Source: Streptomyces sp. TSRI0107 (lineage in GTDB: Bacteria > Actinomycetota > Actinomycetes > Streptomycetales > Streptomycetaceae). Taken from it: a DNA stretch of 64,000 nt. This document shows, one piece after another, positions 25,962 to 39,400 of the stretch; the stretch's first letter is position 1; each line of letters begins with the position of its first letter. The stretch lies in assembly GCF_001905845.1 (NCBI RefSeq), contig NZ_LIVZ01000004.1:496001-560000 (forward strand). Direction: 5' to 3'. Under the pieces are notes generated by a model, which searched no databases, was not told the DNA's origin, and saw only the letters and a list, made by a program, of their open reading frames with translations. A program made the position numbers and the translations under genes.

Positions 25962-28186
25962 CCGCCGGGCAGGAGCCGCAGGGCCCGGCACCGGCGGCGC
26001 CGGGCGGCGGGCCCGCGCCGGACCAGGGCGGCGACCCGGCCCCGGACGAGGCCCGCAAGGAGGGCGGCGCCGAGGAGTCCGAGGAGCGGGACCAGCCGCA
26101 GAACGCCTGGTCGGCGCGGCGCGACCTGGTCGACCACAGCCCCCGCACCATGAACGTCGGCGCCCGCACCAGCTTCGGCGGCGGCTACGCGGCCGGCGAC
26201 CAGCACGGCGTCAGCGGCGGCCGGGTCACCGGCGACGTCATCATGGGCAGCAAGACGGAGATCCACCACTGGTCGTTCTCCGGGCTGTCCGCCGCCGCCT
26301 CCGTCACCGCCTCCGGCGAGATCCCCCGCGCCAGGCTGGACCGGCTCGCCGAGTCCTTCGTAGCCGCCGAGGAGACCGTCGAGGGCCTGCTGGACCGGCT
26401 GCGCCGCGAACGCGTCCTGGTGCTGTCCGGCGCCCGCTTCACCGGCCGCCGCACGGCCGCGCTGATGCTGCTGCACCGGCTCGGCGCGTCCCCCGTGCAC
26501 GTCCTGGACCGCGACACGTCCCCCGGCGCGCTCTCCGAGCGCCTGACCGCACCCGCCGACGGTGCCGGCGGCACCCGCGGCTACGTCCTGTGCGACCTGG
26601 CGACCCGGCGCGGCAGCCCGCTGCGCGAGCCGCACGTGCTCGCCGCCCGGGACCGGCTCGCCGAGCAGGACGCCTACCTGGTGATCACCGTCGGCCCCAC
26701 CGCCGTACTGGAGGACGTGCCCGCCGTCGAGTGGCGGCCGCCCGCCGCCGAGGACGTGCTGAGCGCGCACCTGCGTGCCGTGACGGACGAGGAGACGGCC
26801 GGGCGCCTGCTCGGCCTGCCGGACGTCAAGGATTTCCTGGGCCGGGGCCACCAGTTGCGCGAGATCGCCGCGTTCGCCCGGCTGCTCGGCCGGTACGCCG
26901 CCGGGGAGGTCACCGAGCAGGCCGTCGCCGACTTCTCCCTCATCTCCCTGGAGAACCAGGTCCAGGAGTGGTTCGAGGAGGACGAGAGCGCCGTACACCT
27001 GCGGGACAAGGCGTTCCTCGTCGCGCTCGCCGCGTTCGACGGCGGCCCGTACGCGCTCACCGCCGAACTCAGCGACCTGCTCTACCGCTTCCTCCAGAAG
27101 ACCGAGAACCCGGCCCGCGTCCCCGAGGTCCCCGTCTTCGGCACCCACATGGGCAAGCGCCTGCAACTGGCCCGCGCCGAGCGGTACGAGGGCGACGAGC
27201 ACACCGAGTGGGGCCCGGTCACCCAGACGAAGGCGGCGTTCGCCGACGACCGGGTCTCGCTGGTGCTGCTGCGCGAGGTGTGGACGGGCCACCCGTCCGC
27301 CCGGCCCGCGCTGACCGAGTGGCTGCGCCGGCTCGCCGACGACGGCCGCCCCCTGGTCCGCACCCGGGCCGCGTCCACCGTCGCCGTCCTCGCCCGCACC
27401 GACCTGCCGTCCGCGATGGCGCTGGTCATCGAACCGTGGGCGCTCTCCAACCGGTTCCGGCACCGGCTCGTCGCGGTCAACTCCCTCACCCTCGCCCATC
27501 TCATCGACACGCCCAACATCCCGCGCATCCTCGACGGCTGGTCCGAGGACGGGGACCGCCGGCTGCGCTGGGTCGCCGTCCGCGCCTACGCGCTCATCGG
27601 ACCGGAACGGCCGGAGCAGGCCCTCGCCGCGCTGCGGCAGGCCGCCCGCCGCCTGTACGCCGACCTCGGCGACCCCGACGACTTCGACCGGGAGATGGCG
27701 GCGGAGCTGGCCGAGGCCGTGGAACTGCTGCTGCTGTCGCCCGCCGCCGCCCAGGTCCTCGCCGAACTGCGGGAACACCTCGACGACGACCGGGCCGTGC
27801 ACGATCTGACCCTGGGCGGCTTCATCAACGCCTGCCGCCGCACCGAGGGCGACGAGCGGTACGGCCTGCCGCTCGTCCTCGGCTGGTACGCCCGCGCCAC
27901 GACCGACGACCAGGCCGCCGCCGACGGCATCGCGCTCCTGTGGCGCCGGGCGCTGGGCGACCCGAACGCCACCCGGCCCGCCCTGGACCTGCTGCGCGAG
28001 TGGGTGCTGATCGCCGCCCGTTCGACGGCCACCGAGTGGGCGCTCGCCGCGCTCCTGCCACGGCTCGTCACGACCACGCCCGAGTACCAGCGGCTGAGCC
28101 ACCTGCTGCGCACCATGCCCGGCGAGGACGGCAATCCCCCGCCGCCGGTCGCCGCCCGCCTGCAGACCACCCTCCCGGTCCGCTGA
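25958..28186 (+). CDS. NLR/STAND-like P-loop NTPase with alpha-helical repeats
   Basis: This 742-residue protein has a disordered acidic/Pro-rich head (1-65) and the shared Gly-rich motif at 72-99. An NTPase-like region follows: VLVLSG then GARFTGRRT at 158-166 in the P-loop place, with Arg instead of Lys; GYVLCDLA as a Walker-B-like strand; and YLVITVGP as a sensor-like strand. The remainder (about 300-742) is helical, Leu/Arg/Ala-rich, with HEAT-like repeats such as VRTRAASTVAVLAR and LRWVAVRAYALIG. This order (motif, NTPase, repeats) resembles bacterial NLR/STAND proteins. The altered P-loop makes ATP hydrolysis uncertain. GTG start overlapping the cyclase stop. The function as a sensor that signals to the cyclase is inference. 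Confidence 0.75.
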   Translation: MTAGQEPQGPAPAAPGGGPAPDQGGDPAPDEARKEGGAEESEERDQPQNAWSARRDLVDHSPRTMNVGARTSFGGGYAAGDQHGVSGGRVTGDVIMGSKTEIHHWSFSGLSAAASVTASGEIPRARLDRLAESFVAAEETVEGLLDRLRRERVLVLSGARFTGRRTAALMLLHRLGASPVHVLDRDTSPGALSERLTAPADGAGGTRGYVLCDLATRRGSPLREPHVLAARDRLAEQDAYLVITVGPTAVLEDVPAVEWRPPAAEDVLSAHLRAVTDEETAGRLLGLPDVKDFLGRGHQLREIAAFARLLGRYAAGEVTEQAVADFSLISLENQVQEWFEEDESAVHLRDKAFLVALAAFDGGPYALTAELSDLLYRFLQKTENPARVPEVPVFGTHMGKRLQLARAERYEGDEHTEWGPVTQTKAAFADDRVSLVLLREVWTGHPSARPALTEWLRRLADDGRPLVRTRAASTVAVLARTDLPSAMALVIEPWALSNRFRHRLVAVNSLTLAHLIDTPNIPRILDGWSEDGDRRLRWVAVRAYALIGPERPEQALAALRQAARRLYADLGDPDDFDREMAAELAEAVELLLLSPAAAQVLAELREHLDDDRAVHDLTLGGFINACRRTEGDERYGLPLVLGWYARATTDDQAAADGIALLWRRALGDPNATRPALDLLREWVLIAARSTATEWALAALLPRLVTTTPEYQRLSHLLRTMPGEDGNPPPPVAARLQTTLPVR
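26171..26254 (+). repeat. Shared Gly-rich motif, copy 2 (NLR-like protein N-terminus)
   Basis: 28 residues beginning SFGGGYAAGDQH and ending GDVIMGSK (protein positions 72-99), matching the motif at the C-terminus of the preceding cyclase-like protein. The DNA copies are about 80% identical by eye. Confidence 0.85.
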
Positions 28187-28220
28187 CGGACCCCGGCACG
28201 TCCCCGAGGAGACACGCACC

Positions 28221-29846
28221 ATGCCCACCTTCCACCGCCAGCCGGAGTGGCAGCAGCCGGCGGACCGGCACACCCGGCTGATCGACCCGGTGCTCACCGT
28301 GCGGCAGCTGTCGCGCTTCGAGCTGTCGCTGAAGCATGTGGTCCGCATCGACCACGCGCTGGTCTTCTCGACCCCGAAGGGCGGATACGAGGCCTACCCG
28401 CCGCCCCAGCGGCCGTCCCGCAGCGAGATCATGGCCCACCGGTACACCGCCGTGTACGAGGTGGACATGGGCGTCCATCCCTTCACCGACACCCTCACGC
28501 TGCCCAGCGACAACGACGCGTTCGAGTTCACCGCCGAGGTGGACGTCTCCTGGCAGGTGCTCGACCCGGCCCGGTTCGTGGCCGGCGGGATCCGGGACGT
28601 ACCGGCGCTGCTGCTCGGCGAACTCCAGCAGACGGCCCGGCCCGTGACCCGCCGCTTCAGCATCGCCGACAGCGCGGCGGCCGAGGCGGAGCTGCTGAAG
28701 GCGGTCCACCTCGTCGGCCCGCTCGGCGCCCCCGCCGGACTCCAGGTCACCTGGACCCTGCGGCTGCGGCGCGACCAGGCGAACATCGAGCACCAGCAAC
28801 GGCTCCAGGCCATCGACCACTCCGCGACCGAGCAGATCCACACGGCGCAGCAGGGCATGCGGGTCGACGTCGAGATGGACCACCGCCACCGGCAGCAGGA
28901 CGCCCTCCAGCTCGGCCGGGCCATGGACTACGGCCGTCAGCAGCAGGAACTCATCCTCCAGCAGCAGCGCTGGCAGCACGAGCAGGCGCTGCTCCAGGGG
29001 CAGCACATGGTGGAGCTCCAGCAGATCGAGGCGCAGAAGATCGCGTTCTACCAGTGGCACCTCCAGCAGGGCGGCGTCCAGGCCTGGGCGCTGCACCTCG
29101 CCCAGCACCCCGAGGACTCCGGGCTGGTCATGAGCAGCATGCGCGAGGACCAGCTCCGCATGATCCAGGCCCAGATGGACCTGGTGAAGGAACTCCTGAG
29201 CGGCGAGGGCGCCGAGAAGTTCGAACTGGAGGGCCCCAAGCAGCTCGCCCTGCGCACGGTCAGCGACATCCTCAACCAACGCCTCCCCGGCGTACCGCAG
29301 AACCCTCCTCTGCTGCCTCCGACGGCGCCCACCCATCCGGACGCGGGTCAGGCCGGCGGGACGAACGACACCGCGCCGGGACAGGTCACGCCCGAGACGT
29401 CGGTTCCGGGTGTTCCGAGTGCTCCGGAAACCGTGACCCCGCCGGCCGGCACGGTATTCGGTCCGCCCACGCCGTACGCCCAGCAGCCGGCACCCCCCAC
29501 ACCGACGCCGACGCCCTACGCACCATCGCCCATGCCGTACGCACAGCCGCCGGTGATGCCGCACGCACAGCCGACCGCCCCGTACGCCCCTCCCGCCGCC
29601 CCGTACCCGCCCTACGCGGGCGGGCCGATGCCGGGTGTCCCGGCCACGCCGAGCACCCCTCCCGCACCTCCCGTGCCGACTGCCGCCTGGCAGCCCCCGC
29701 CCGGCTACGGCACCACCCCGACCGCGCCTCCGCAGCCGGACCCGACGACGCCTCCCGCCGCCTCCGCACCGGACGCCCCGCAGGACGGCACCTCACAGGA
29801 CCGCGCCTCACAGGACGCCACCCCGAAGGAGACCCCCGGTTCATGA
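28221..29846 (+). CDS. SPFH/band-7-like protein with Gln-rich coiled coil and Pro-rich tail
   Basis: The protein has 541 residues. Residues 1-190 look like an SPFH domain: VDMGVHPFTDTLTLPSDND, then FEFTAEVDVSWQVLDPARFV and a helical end. Residues 190-320 form a long charged, Gln-rich helix (IEHQQRLQAIDHS...; QQQELILQQQRWQHEQALL) likely to be a coiled coil. Residues 360-541 are Pro/Ala/Tyr-rich and probably disordered. No N-terminal membrane anchor is visible, unlike classical stomatins. SPFH proteins make membrane-associated rings. The gene lies 34 bp after the NLR-like gene, with GAGGAG before the ATG, and overlaps the next gene by ATGA. Function unknown. Confidence 0.7.
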   Translation: MPTFHRQPEWQQPADRHTRLIDPVLTVRQLSRFELSLKHVVRIDHALVFSTPKGGYEAYPPPQRPSRSEIMAHRYTAVYEVDMGVHPFTDTLTLPSDNDAFEFTAEVDVSWQVLDPARFVAGGIRDVPALLLGELQQTARPVTRRFSIADSAAAEAELLKAVHLVGPLGAPAGLQVTWTLRLRRDQANIEHQQRLQAIDHSATEQIHTAQQGMRVDVEMDHRHRQQDALQLGRAMDYGRQQQELILQQQRWQHEQALLQGQHMVELQQIEAQKIAFYQWHLQQGGVQAWALHLAQHPEDSGLVMSSMREDQLRMIQAQMDLVKELLSGEGAEKFELEGPKQLALRTVSDILNQRLPGVPQNPPLLPPTAPTHPDAGQAGGTNDTAPGQVTPETSVPGVPSAPETVTPPAGTVFGPPTPYAQQPAPPTPTPTPYAPSPMPYAQPPVMPHAQPTAPYAPPAAPYPPYAGGPMPGVPATPSTPPAPPVPTAAWQPPPGYGTTPTAPPQPDPTTPPAASAPDAPQDGTSQDRASQDATPKETPGS

Positions 29847-30397
29847 CCACGGTCGACCCGGTGCCCCCACCGACCACCGGCACGCCCACCCCACCCGCCA
29901 CCGGTCCGGCCCGCACCCAGGTGTGCGAGCGGCTGCTGGCCGACCTCCGTACCGAGATCGCCAGGGCCGACAGCAAGGCGGCGGTCCTGGTCGCCGCGCT
30001 CGGTATGACCGCGGGCGTGTTCAGCGGCCTGCTCGCGGGGCGGGACTGGACCCCGGACGCGCTCGCGGCGTCCGGCACCGCGCTGTGGTGGGCCGGGACC
30101 GCGTCCCTCACGTTCTCGCTGGTCGCGCTGCTCCTGGCCGTGCTGCCCCGGTACCGGGCCGGGTCCTGGGCGCCGGGACAGCCCCTGTCGTACTTCGGTG
30201 ACATCCGGCGGGCCGTCCGGACGGGCCGGCTGGACGACGCGCTCGCCGACACCGCGGCCGACCCCACGGCCGGCCTGGTCGCGGCGCTCACCGAGACCAG
30301 CCGGATCGCCTGGCGCAAGCACCAGTGGATCCGCGCCGGGCTGATCGCCTTCTGCACCGGCACGCTCCTGCTGCCCGCATCCCTGCTGATCGGCTGA
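29843..30397 (+). CDS. Small membrane protein resembling Pycsar effectors (PycTM-like)
   Basis: The protein has 184 residues. A Pro/Thr-rich head precedes a helix (CERLLADLRTEIARADSKAA), and the ADSKAA motif leads into membrane segment 1. A second hydrophobic segment pair is at about 80-110, then a cytoplasmic helical region with a terminal membrane segment. The R/D-x-K-A element before the first membrane helix and the late 'hairpin' of helices are typical of the family named Pycsar system effector. Those proteins are activated by cCMP/cUMP and disrupt the membrane. The gene is co-transcribed with a cyclase-like gene here, but they are separated by two genes. Many streptomycete relatives have no known role, so the defence function is inference. 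Confidence 0.65.
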   Translation: MTTVDPVPPPTTGTPTPPATGPARTQVCERLLADLRTEIARADSKAAVLVAALGMTAGVFSGLLAGRDWTPDALAASGTALWWAGTASLTFSLVALLLAVLPRYRAGSWAPGQPLSYFGDIRRAVRTGRLDDALADTAADPTAGLVAALTETSRIAWRKHQWIRAGLIAFCTGTLLLPASLLIG

Positions 30398-30456
30398 CCC
30401 CGGGTCCGCCGCCACCCCAGCCCCCAGTCGAACGAAGGCCAAGTGAAGGAACCACG

Positions 30457-31782
30457 ATGACCCAGCAGCCTCCACCGTCCCCACCGGAGTACCCGCAGCA
30501 GCCAACCCAGGCGCAGCCGCCCCACATGCCCCCGCAGTACCCCCAGCCACAGCCTCCACAGCCCCAAGCCCAGGTCCCACCGCAGTACCCCCACCCCCAG
30601 CCGCCGTACCCGCAGCCGCAGCCCCAGCCGCCGTACGCGCAGCCCCAGCCGCAGTACCCCACCCAGTCCCAGCCCCACCCCGCATACGGCCCCCCTCCTC
30701 CCCAGTACCCGACCGCGACCCCACCGGGGCCCGCCCCCGCCTACCCCGCACCCGGCATCACCCCGCCCCCGGCACCCCCCGCGCCCTCCGGAACCGCCCC
30801 CGCGGCCACCCTCTCCGCCGACGACCCCGCGCACCCCCACCACATCAGCACCGACCGCAGCCGGATCCACATCTCCGCCCAGCAGCGCCGCACCGACGCC
30901 ACCGCCGTCGGCAACCTGCTCCTCTACCTGCCGAACTTCCTGTGCAGCCTCCTCGTCGTCGGCCTCCTCTCCCTCGTCTTCGGCGACCTCGGCTTCCTGC
31001 TCGTGCTCGCCTGGCTCGCGAGCGGCGCACTCGTCTTCCACCGGCCGACCGAAAGCGCCCTCGCGCGCCATTTGCTCCGCTTGCGCTACCCCACTCCACA
31101 AGAACGAGCCAGACTTGAACCCGTCTGGCGCGAGGTCACCGCCCGTGCCGGCGTCGAGGGCCGGAACTACGAGCTGTGGGTGGAGGACAGCGACAGCCTC
31201 AACGCGGTCGCCGCCGCCGGCCACATCGTCGGCGTCACCCGCTTCGCCATGAACGAGCTGCCCAACGGCGAGCTGGCCGCCGTCATGGCGCACGAGCTGG
31301 GCCACCACGTCGGCGGGCACGCCTGGTCGGGACTGCTCGGCTACTGGTACGCGCTGCCCGGCCGGATCGCCTGGCGGGTGCTCCGCGTGGTCACCGCCCT
31401 GCTGTTCCGGGTCTCCCGCGTGTTCTCCTGCTTCGGCGTGCTGTTCTTCGGCCTGTTCGTCGGCGGTATCGCCCTGGCCACCATCAGCACCCTGTACGGG
31501 CTGCCGCTGCTGATCCTCGGCATGCCGTACGCGCTCGCGGCGGTCGGCCGGCGGGCCGAGCTGCGGGCCGACCAGCACGCCGCCGCGCTCGGCTTCGCCC
31601 CGATGCTGGTCGCCGTACTGGACAAGCTGCACCAGCAGGAGCAGCAGCAGGCCGCCGCTCTCGCCGCCGCCAACGGCGGTGTCCCGCTGGCCGAGAGCCC
31701 GGTCAGCAAGCTGCTGGCCTCACACCCCGACTACCACACCCGGCTGCACCACCTGCAGGCCTACCTGCAGCCGCACCGCTGA
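30457..31782 (+). CDS. M48 family membrane metalloprotease with Pro/Gln/Tyr-rich head
   Basis: The protein has 441 residues. Residues 1-125 are almost only Pro, Gln, Tyr and Ala (low complexity). Two membrane segments follow at about 150-195. The zinc site is HELGHH (His279, Glu280, His283), with the downstream ELRAD (Glu368, Asp372) as third ligand and partner. This is the HtpX/Ste24-type peptidase fold. It cleaves membrane or misfolded proteins in known members; the substrate here is unknown. The start at 30457 has GAAGGA upstream and lies 59 bp after the preceding gene. It is the last gene of the plus-strand block and ends at a shared hairpin with the converging DUF1707 gene. Confidence 0.88.
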   Translation: MTQQPPPSPPEYPQQPTQAQPPHMPPQYPQPQPPQPQAQVPPQYPHPQPPYPQPQPQPPYAQPQPQYPTQSQPHPAYGPPPPQYPTATPPGPAPAYPAPGITPPPAPPAPSGTAPAATLSADDPAHPHHISTDRSRIHISAQQRRTDATAVGNLLLYLPNFLCSLLVVGLLSLVFGDLGFLLVLAWLASGALVFHRPTESALARHLLRLRYPTPQERARLEPVWREVTARAGVEGRNYELWVEDSDSLNAVAAAGHIVGVTRFAMNELPNGELAAVMAHELGHHVGGHAWSGLLGYWYALPGRIAWRVLRVVTALLFRVSRVFSCFGVLFFGLFVGGIALATISTLYGLPLLILGMPYALAAVGRRAELRADQHAAALGFAPMLVAVLDKLHQQEQQQAAALAAANGGVPLAESPVSKLLASHPDYHTRLHHLQAYLQPHR

Positions 31783-31793
31783 CCGGTCCGCCC

Positions 31794-31812
31794 GCCCGGG
31801 CTCAGCCCGGGC
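31794..31812. terminator. Short bidirectional hairpin
   Basis: GCCCGGG / CCCGGGC with a 5-nt loop lies between the M48 gene and the converging DUF1707 gene and overlaps the stop of the latter. Confidence 0.5.
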
Positions 31813-32317
31813 CCGACAGGGCCGTCACCAGTGCGACCAGGCCCACCAGCAGCGCCCAGCCGGCGACGGACACCCAGCCGAGCACCAGCCCGATCAGCGC
31901 GAGCCCGTCGCCGTCCTCGTCGGAGCGCCGTATCTCGGATCGCGCCGCGTGCCCCAGCACGACCGCCGGTATGCCGGTCAGGCCCATGGTGGGCAGGCAG
32001 AGCAGCCCGCAGACGGCGGCGCCGAGCGCCTTCCCGTTCGTCTTCGGCCGGTGCACCGGCATGAAGGTCCGGGGCACCGCCATGAGGGCCGAGGGATGCG
32101 GTGCGGGGCCCTGCGGCAGGTCGGCGACCAGCAGCGCCAGCTCCCCCACCGTACGAGCCGAATAGGCCCGCGCGACCCGCTGCTCGAACTCCCTCTGCTC
32201 CATCCGCCCCTCCCCGTAACCAGCTCTGAGCACGTCCACGGCACGCTCCCGGTCGGCGTGCGAGGCGAGCATCGACGGGGCACTGTGCTGCCACGAGGGA
32301 TACGACGACTGCGACAC
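31802..32317 (-). CDS. DUF1707/DUF4190 membrane protein
   Basis: This 171-residue protein has an N-terminal DUF1707 domain (ASHADRERAVDVLRAGYGEGR, then EFEQRVARAYSARTVGEL and LVADLP). Two hydrophobic segments of the DUF4190 type follow. I chose the GTG at 32317 because GGGAGG stands 5 nt before it; the GTG at 32323 would have the same Shine-Dalgarno directly adjacent. These two-domain proteins are common in actinomycetes; no function is established. It is located just downstream of the rpoC terminator in reading direction. Confidence 0.8.
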   Translation of the reverse strand: MSQSSYPSWQHSAPSMLASHADRERAVDVLRAGYGEGRMEQREFEQRVARAYSARTVGELALLVADLPQGPAPHPSALMAVPRTFMPVHRPKTNGKALGAAVCGLLCLPTMGLTGIPAVVLGHAARSEIRRSDEDGDGLALIGLVLGWVSVAGWALLVGLVALVTALSGPG

Positions 32318-32408
32318 GGGCACCTCCCGGAACGCGAAGTCCCTCCATCATCCGCCGAGGCGGCATTTCCGGCATCGGGGTCCTACCCGGAGAAAACCCG
32401 GACACGCC

Positions 32409-32441
32409 GAAGGGCGGCCACCCTGAGGGTGACCGCCCTTC
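32409..32441 (-). terminator. rpoC terminator
   Basis: The stem GAAGGGCGG-C-CACCC / GGGTG-A-CCGCCCTTC has one mismatch and a TGA loop. It lies 35 bp after the rpoC stop. Confidence 0.85.
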
Positions 32442-32475
32442 GTCTCAAGCCACTCAAGCGACTCGAGCGACTCGC

Positions 32476-36375
<3,900 letters not shown>

Positions 36376-36434
36376 TATGCGTCAATCCCTCTCAGGGTTG
36401 TGAGTCTTTGGGTCTGATACGGGGGTCCTGGGGC

Positions 36435-36461
36435 CGGCCGGGGCTTTGTGAGCCCCGGCCG
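36435..36461 (-). promoter_or_regulatory. rpoB-rpoC intergenic hairpin
   Basis: An 11-bp stem (CGGCCGGGGCT / AGCCCCGGCCG) with a TTGTG loop fills much of the short gap between rpoB and rpoC. No T-tract follows. It could be a partial attenuator or an RNA processing site. Confidence 0.6.
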
Positions 36462-36469
36462 AACTCCCG

Positions 36470-39400
36470 TCAGACCTCTTCGACGCTGCTCGGCTCGCGC
36501 CGGGACAGGTCGATGCCGAGCTCCTCCGCAGCGCGGAAGACGTCCTCGTCGGTGTCGCGCATCTCGATGGACATACCGTCGCTGGACAGCACCTCCACGT
36601 TCAGGCAGAGAGACTGCATCTCCTTGATGAGCACCTTGAAGGACTCGGGGATGCCGGGTTCGGGGATGTTCTCGCCCTTGACGATGGCCTCGTAGACCTT
36701 CACGCGGCCGGTGACGTCGTCGGACTTGATGGTCAGCAGCTCCTGGAGCGCGTAGGCGGCGCCGTACGCCTCGAGTGCCCACACCTCCATCTCGCCGAAC
36801 CGCTGGCCACCGAACTGGGCCTTACCACCCAGCGGCTGCTGGGTGATCATCGAGTACGGACCGGTCGAACGGGCGTGCAGCTTGTCGTCGACCAGGTGGT
36901 GCAGCTTCAGGATGTACATGTAGCCGACCGAGATCGGGTCCGGGAACGGCTCACCGCTACGGCCGTCGAACAGCCGTGCCTTGCCGGACGGGAGCACCAT
37001 GCGCTCGCCGTCGCGGTTCGGGATGGTGTGCTGCAGCAGACCCGCCAGCTCGTCCTCGCGGGCACCGTCGAAGACCGGGGTCGCGACGTTGGTGCCGGGG
37101 GCGACGGAGTCGGCGCCGATCGCCTGGAGGCGCTGCGCCCACTCGTCGGCGAGGCCGGAGACGTCCCAGCCGCGGCTGGCGAGCCAGCCGAGGTGGATCT
37201 CCAGGACCTGTCCCGGGTTCATTCGGGACGGCACACCGAGCGGGTTGAGGATGATGTCGACCGGGGTCCCGTCCTCGAGGAACGGCATGTCCTCGATGGG
37301 CAGGATCTTGGAGATGACACCCTTGTTGCCGTGGCGGCCGGCGAGCTTGTCACCGTCGGTGATCTTGCGCTTCTGCGCGACGTAGACGCGGACCAGCTGG
37401 TTCACGCCCGGCGGCAGCTCGTCGCCCTCCTCGCGGTCGAAGACGCGCACGCCGATGACCTTGCCGGTCTCGCCGTGCGGCACCTTCAGCGAGGTGTCAC
37501 GGACCTCACGGGCCTTCTCACCGAAGATCGCGCGCAGCAGGCGCTCCTCGGGCGTCAGCTCGGTCTCACCCTTGGGCGTGACCTTGCCGACGAGGATGTC
37601 ACCGGCGATGACCTCGGCACCGATGCGGATGATGCCGCGCTCGTCGAGGTCGGCGAGGACCTCCTCGGAGACGTTCGGGATGTCCCGGGTGATCTCCTCG
37701 GGGCCGAGCTTGGTGTCACGGGCGTCGACCTCGTGCTCCTCGATGTGGATCGAGGAGAGGACGTCGTCCTGCACGAGGCGCTGCGACAGGATGATCGCGT
37801 CCTCGTAGTTGTGACCCTCCCACGGCATGAACGCCACGAGCAGGTTCTTGCCGAGGGCCATCTCACCGTTCTCGGTGGCCGGACCGTCGGCGAGGACCTG
37901 GCCCTCGATGATCCGGTCGCCCTCGTGGACGATGACCTTCTGGTTGACCGAGGTGCCCTGGTTGGAGCGGGCGAACTTGGCCAGGCGGTACGTGATGTAC
38001 GTGCCGTCGTCGTTGGCGGTGGTGATGTAGTCCGCGGAGACCTCCTGGACCACACCGGCCTTCTCGGCCTTGACGACGTCGCCGGCGTCGACGGCGGAGC
38101 GGTACTCCATGCCGGTGCCGACGAGCGGGGCCTCCGCCTTGATGAGCGGAACGGCCTGGCGCATCATGTTCGCGCCCATGAGGGCACGGTTGGCGTCGTC
38201 GTGCTCGAGGAACGGGATCATGGCGGTCGCGACCGACACCATCTGGCGCGGCGAGACGTCCATGTAGTCGACGTCCTCGGGGCTGACGTAGTCGACCTCA
38301 CCGCCACGGCGGCGCACCAGGACGCGAGCCTCGGAGAACCGCAGCTCGTCGTTGAGCGTGGCGTTGGCCTGCGCGATGACGAAGCGGTCCTCCTCGTCGG
38401 CGGTCAGGTAGTCCACCTCGTCGGTGACCTGGCCGTCGACGACCTTGCGGTACGGGGTCTCGACGAAACCGAACGCGTTGACCCGGCCGTAGGAGGCGAG
38501 CGAGCCGATCAGACCGATGTTCGGGCCTTCGGGCGTCTCGATCGGGCACATACGGCCGTAGTGCGACGGGTGCACGTCACGGACCTCGAAGCCGGCCCGC
38601 TCACGGGACAGACCACCCGGGCCGAGCGCGGACAGACGACGCTTGTGCGTCAGCCCGGACAGCGGGTTGTTCTGGTCCATGAACTGGGACAGCTGGCTGG
38701 TGCCGAAGAACTCCTTGATGGAGGCGACGACCGGCCGGATGTTGATCAGGGTCTGCGGCGTGATCGCCTCGACGTCCTGGGTCGTCATGCGCTCGCGGAC
38801 GACACGCTCCATACGCGCCAGACCCGTACGGACCTGGTTCTGGATGAGCTCGCCGACGCTGCGCAGACGACGGTTGCCGAAGTGGTCGATGTCGTCCGTC
38901 TCGACGACGACCGTCTCGCCGCTGTCGCCGACCGTCTCGGTCTCGCCGGCGTGCAGCTTCACCAGGTACTTGATCGTCGCGATGACGTCCTCGACGGTCA
39001 GGATGCCCGCGTCGAGCGGAGCGTCCGCACCCAGCTTCTTGTTGACCTTGTAGCGGCCGACCTTGGCGAGGTCGTAGCGCTTCGGGTTGAAGTAGAGGTT
39101 CTCGAGCAGCGTCTGCGCGGCCTCACGCGTGGGGGGCTCGCCCGGGCGCAGCTTGCGGTAGATGTCGAGCAGCGCGTCGTCCTGGCCCTGGGTGTGGTCC
39201 TTCTCCAGGGTGGCGCGCATGGACTCGTACTCGCCGAACTCCTCGAGGATCTGCTCGGTCGTCCAGCCGAGCGCCTTCAGGAGGACGGTCACGGACTGCT
39301 TGCGCTTGCGGTCGATGCGGACACCGACCATGTCGCGCTTGTCGATCTCCATCTCCAGCCAGGCACCCCGGGACGGGATGATCTTGGCGGAGAAGATGTC

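Noticed and set aside
23893-31782. Recent mobile-element insertion carrying the cyclase block
   Set aside because: No transposase, inverted repeats or target duplication were found at either border, and codon bias matches the neighbours. The block may be an old acquisition or a lineage-specific fixture.
38570-38720. Rifampicin-resistance substitutions in RpoB
   Set aside because: The region reads as wild type ([28 protein letters not shown]).
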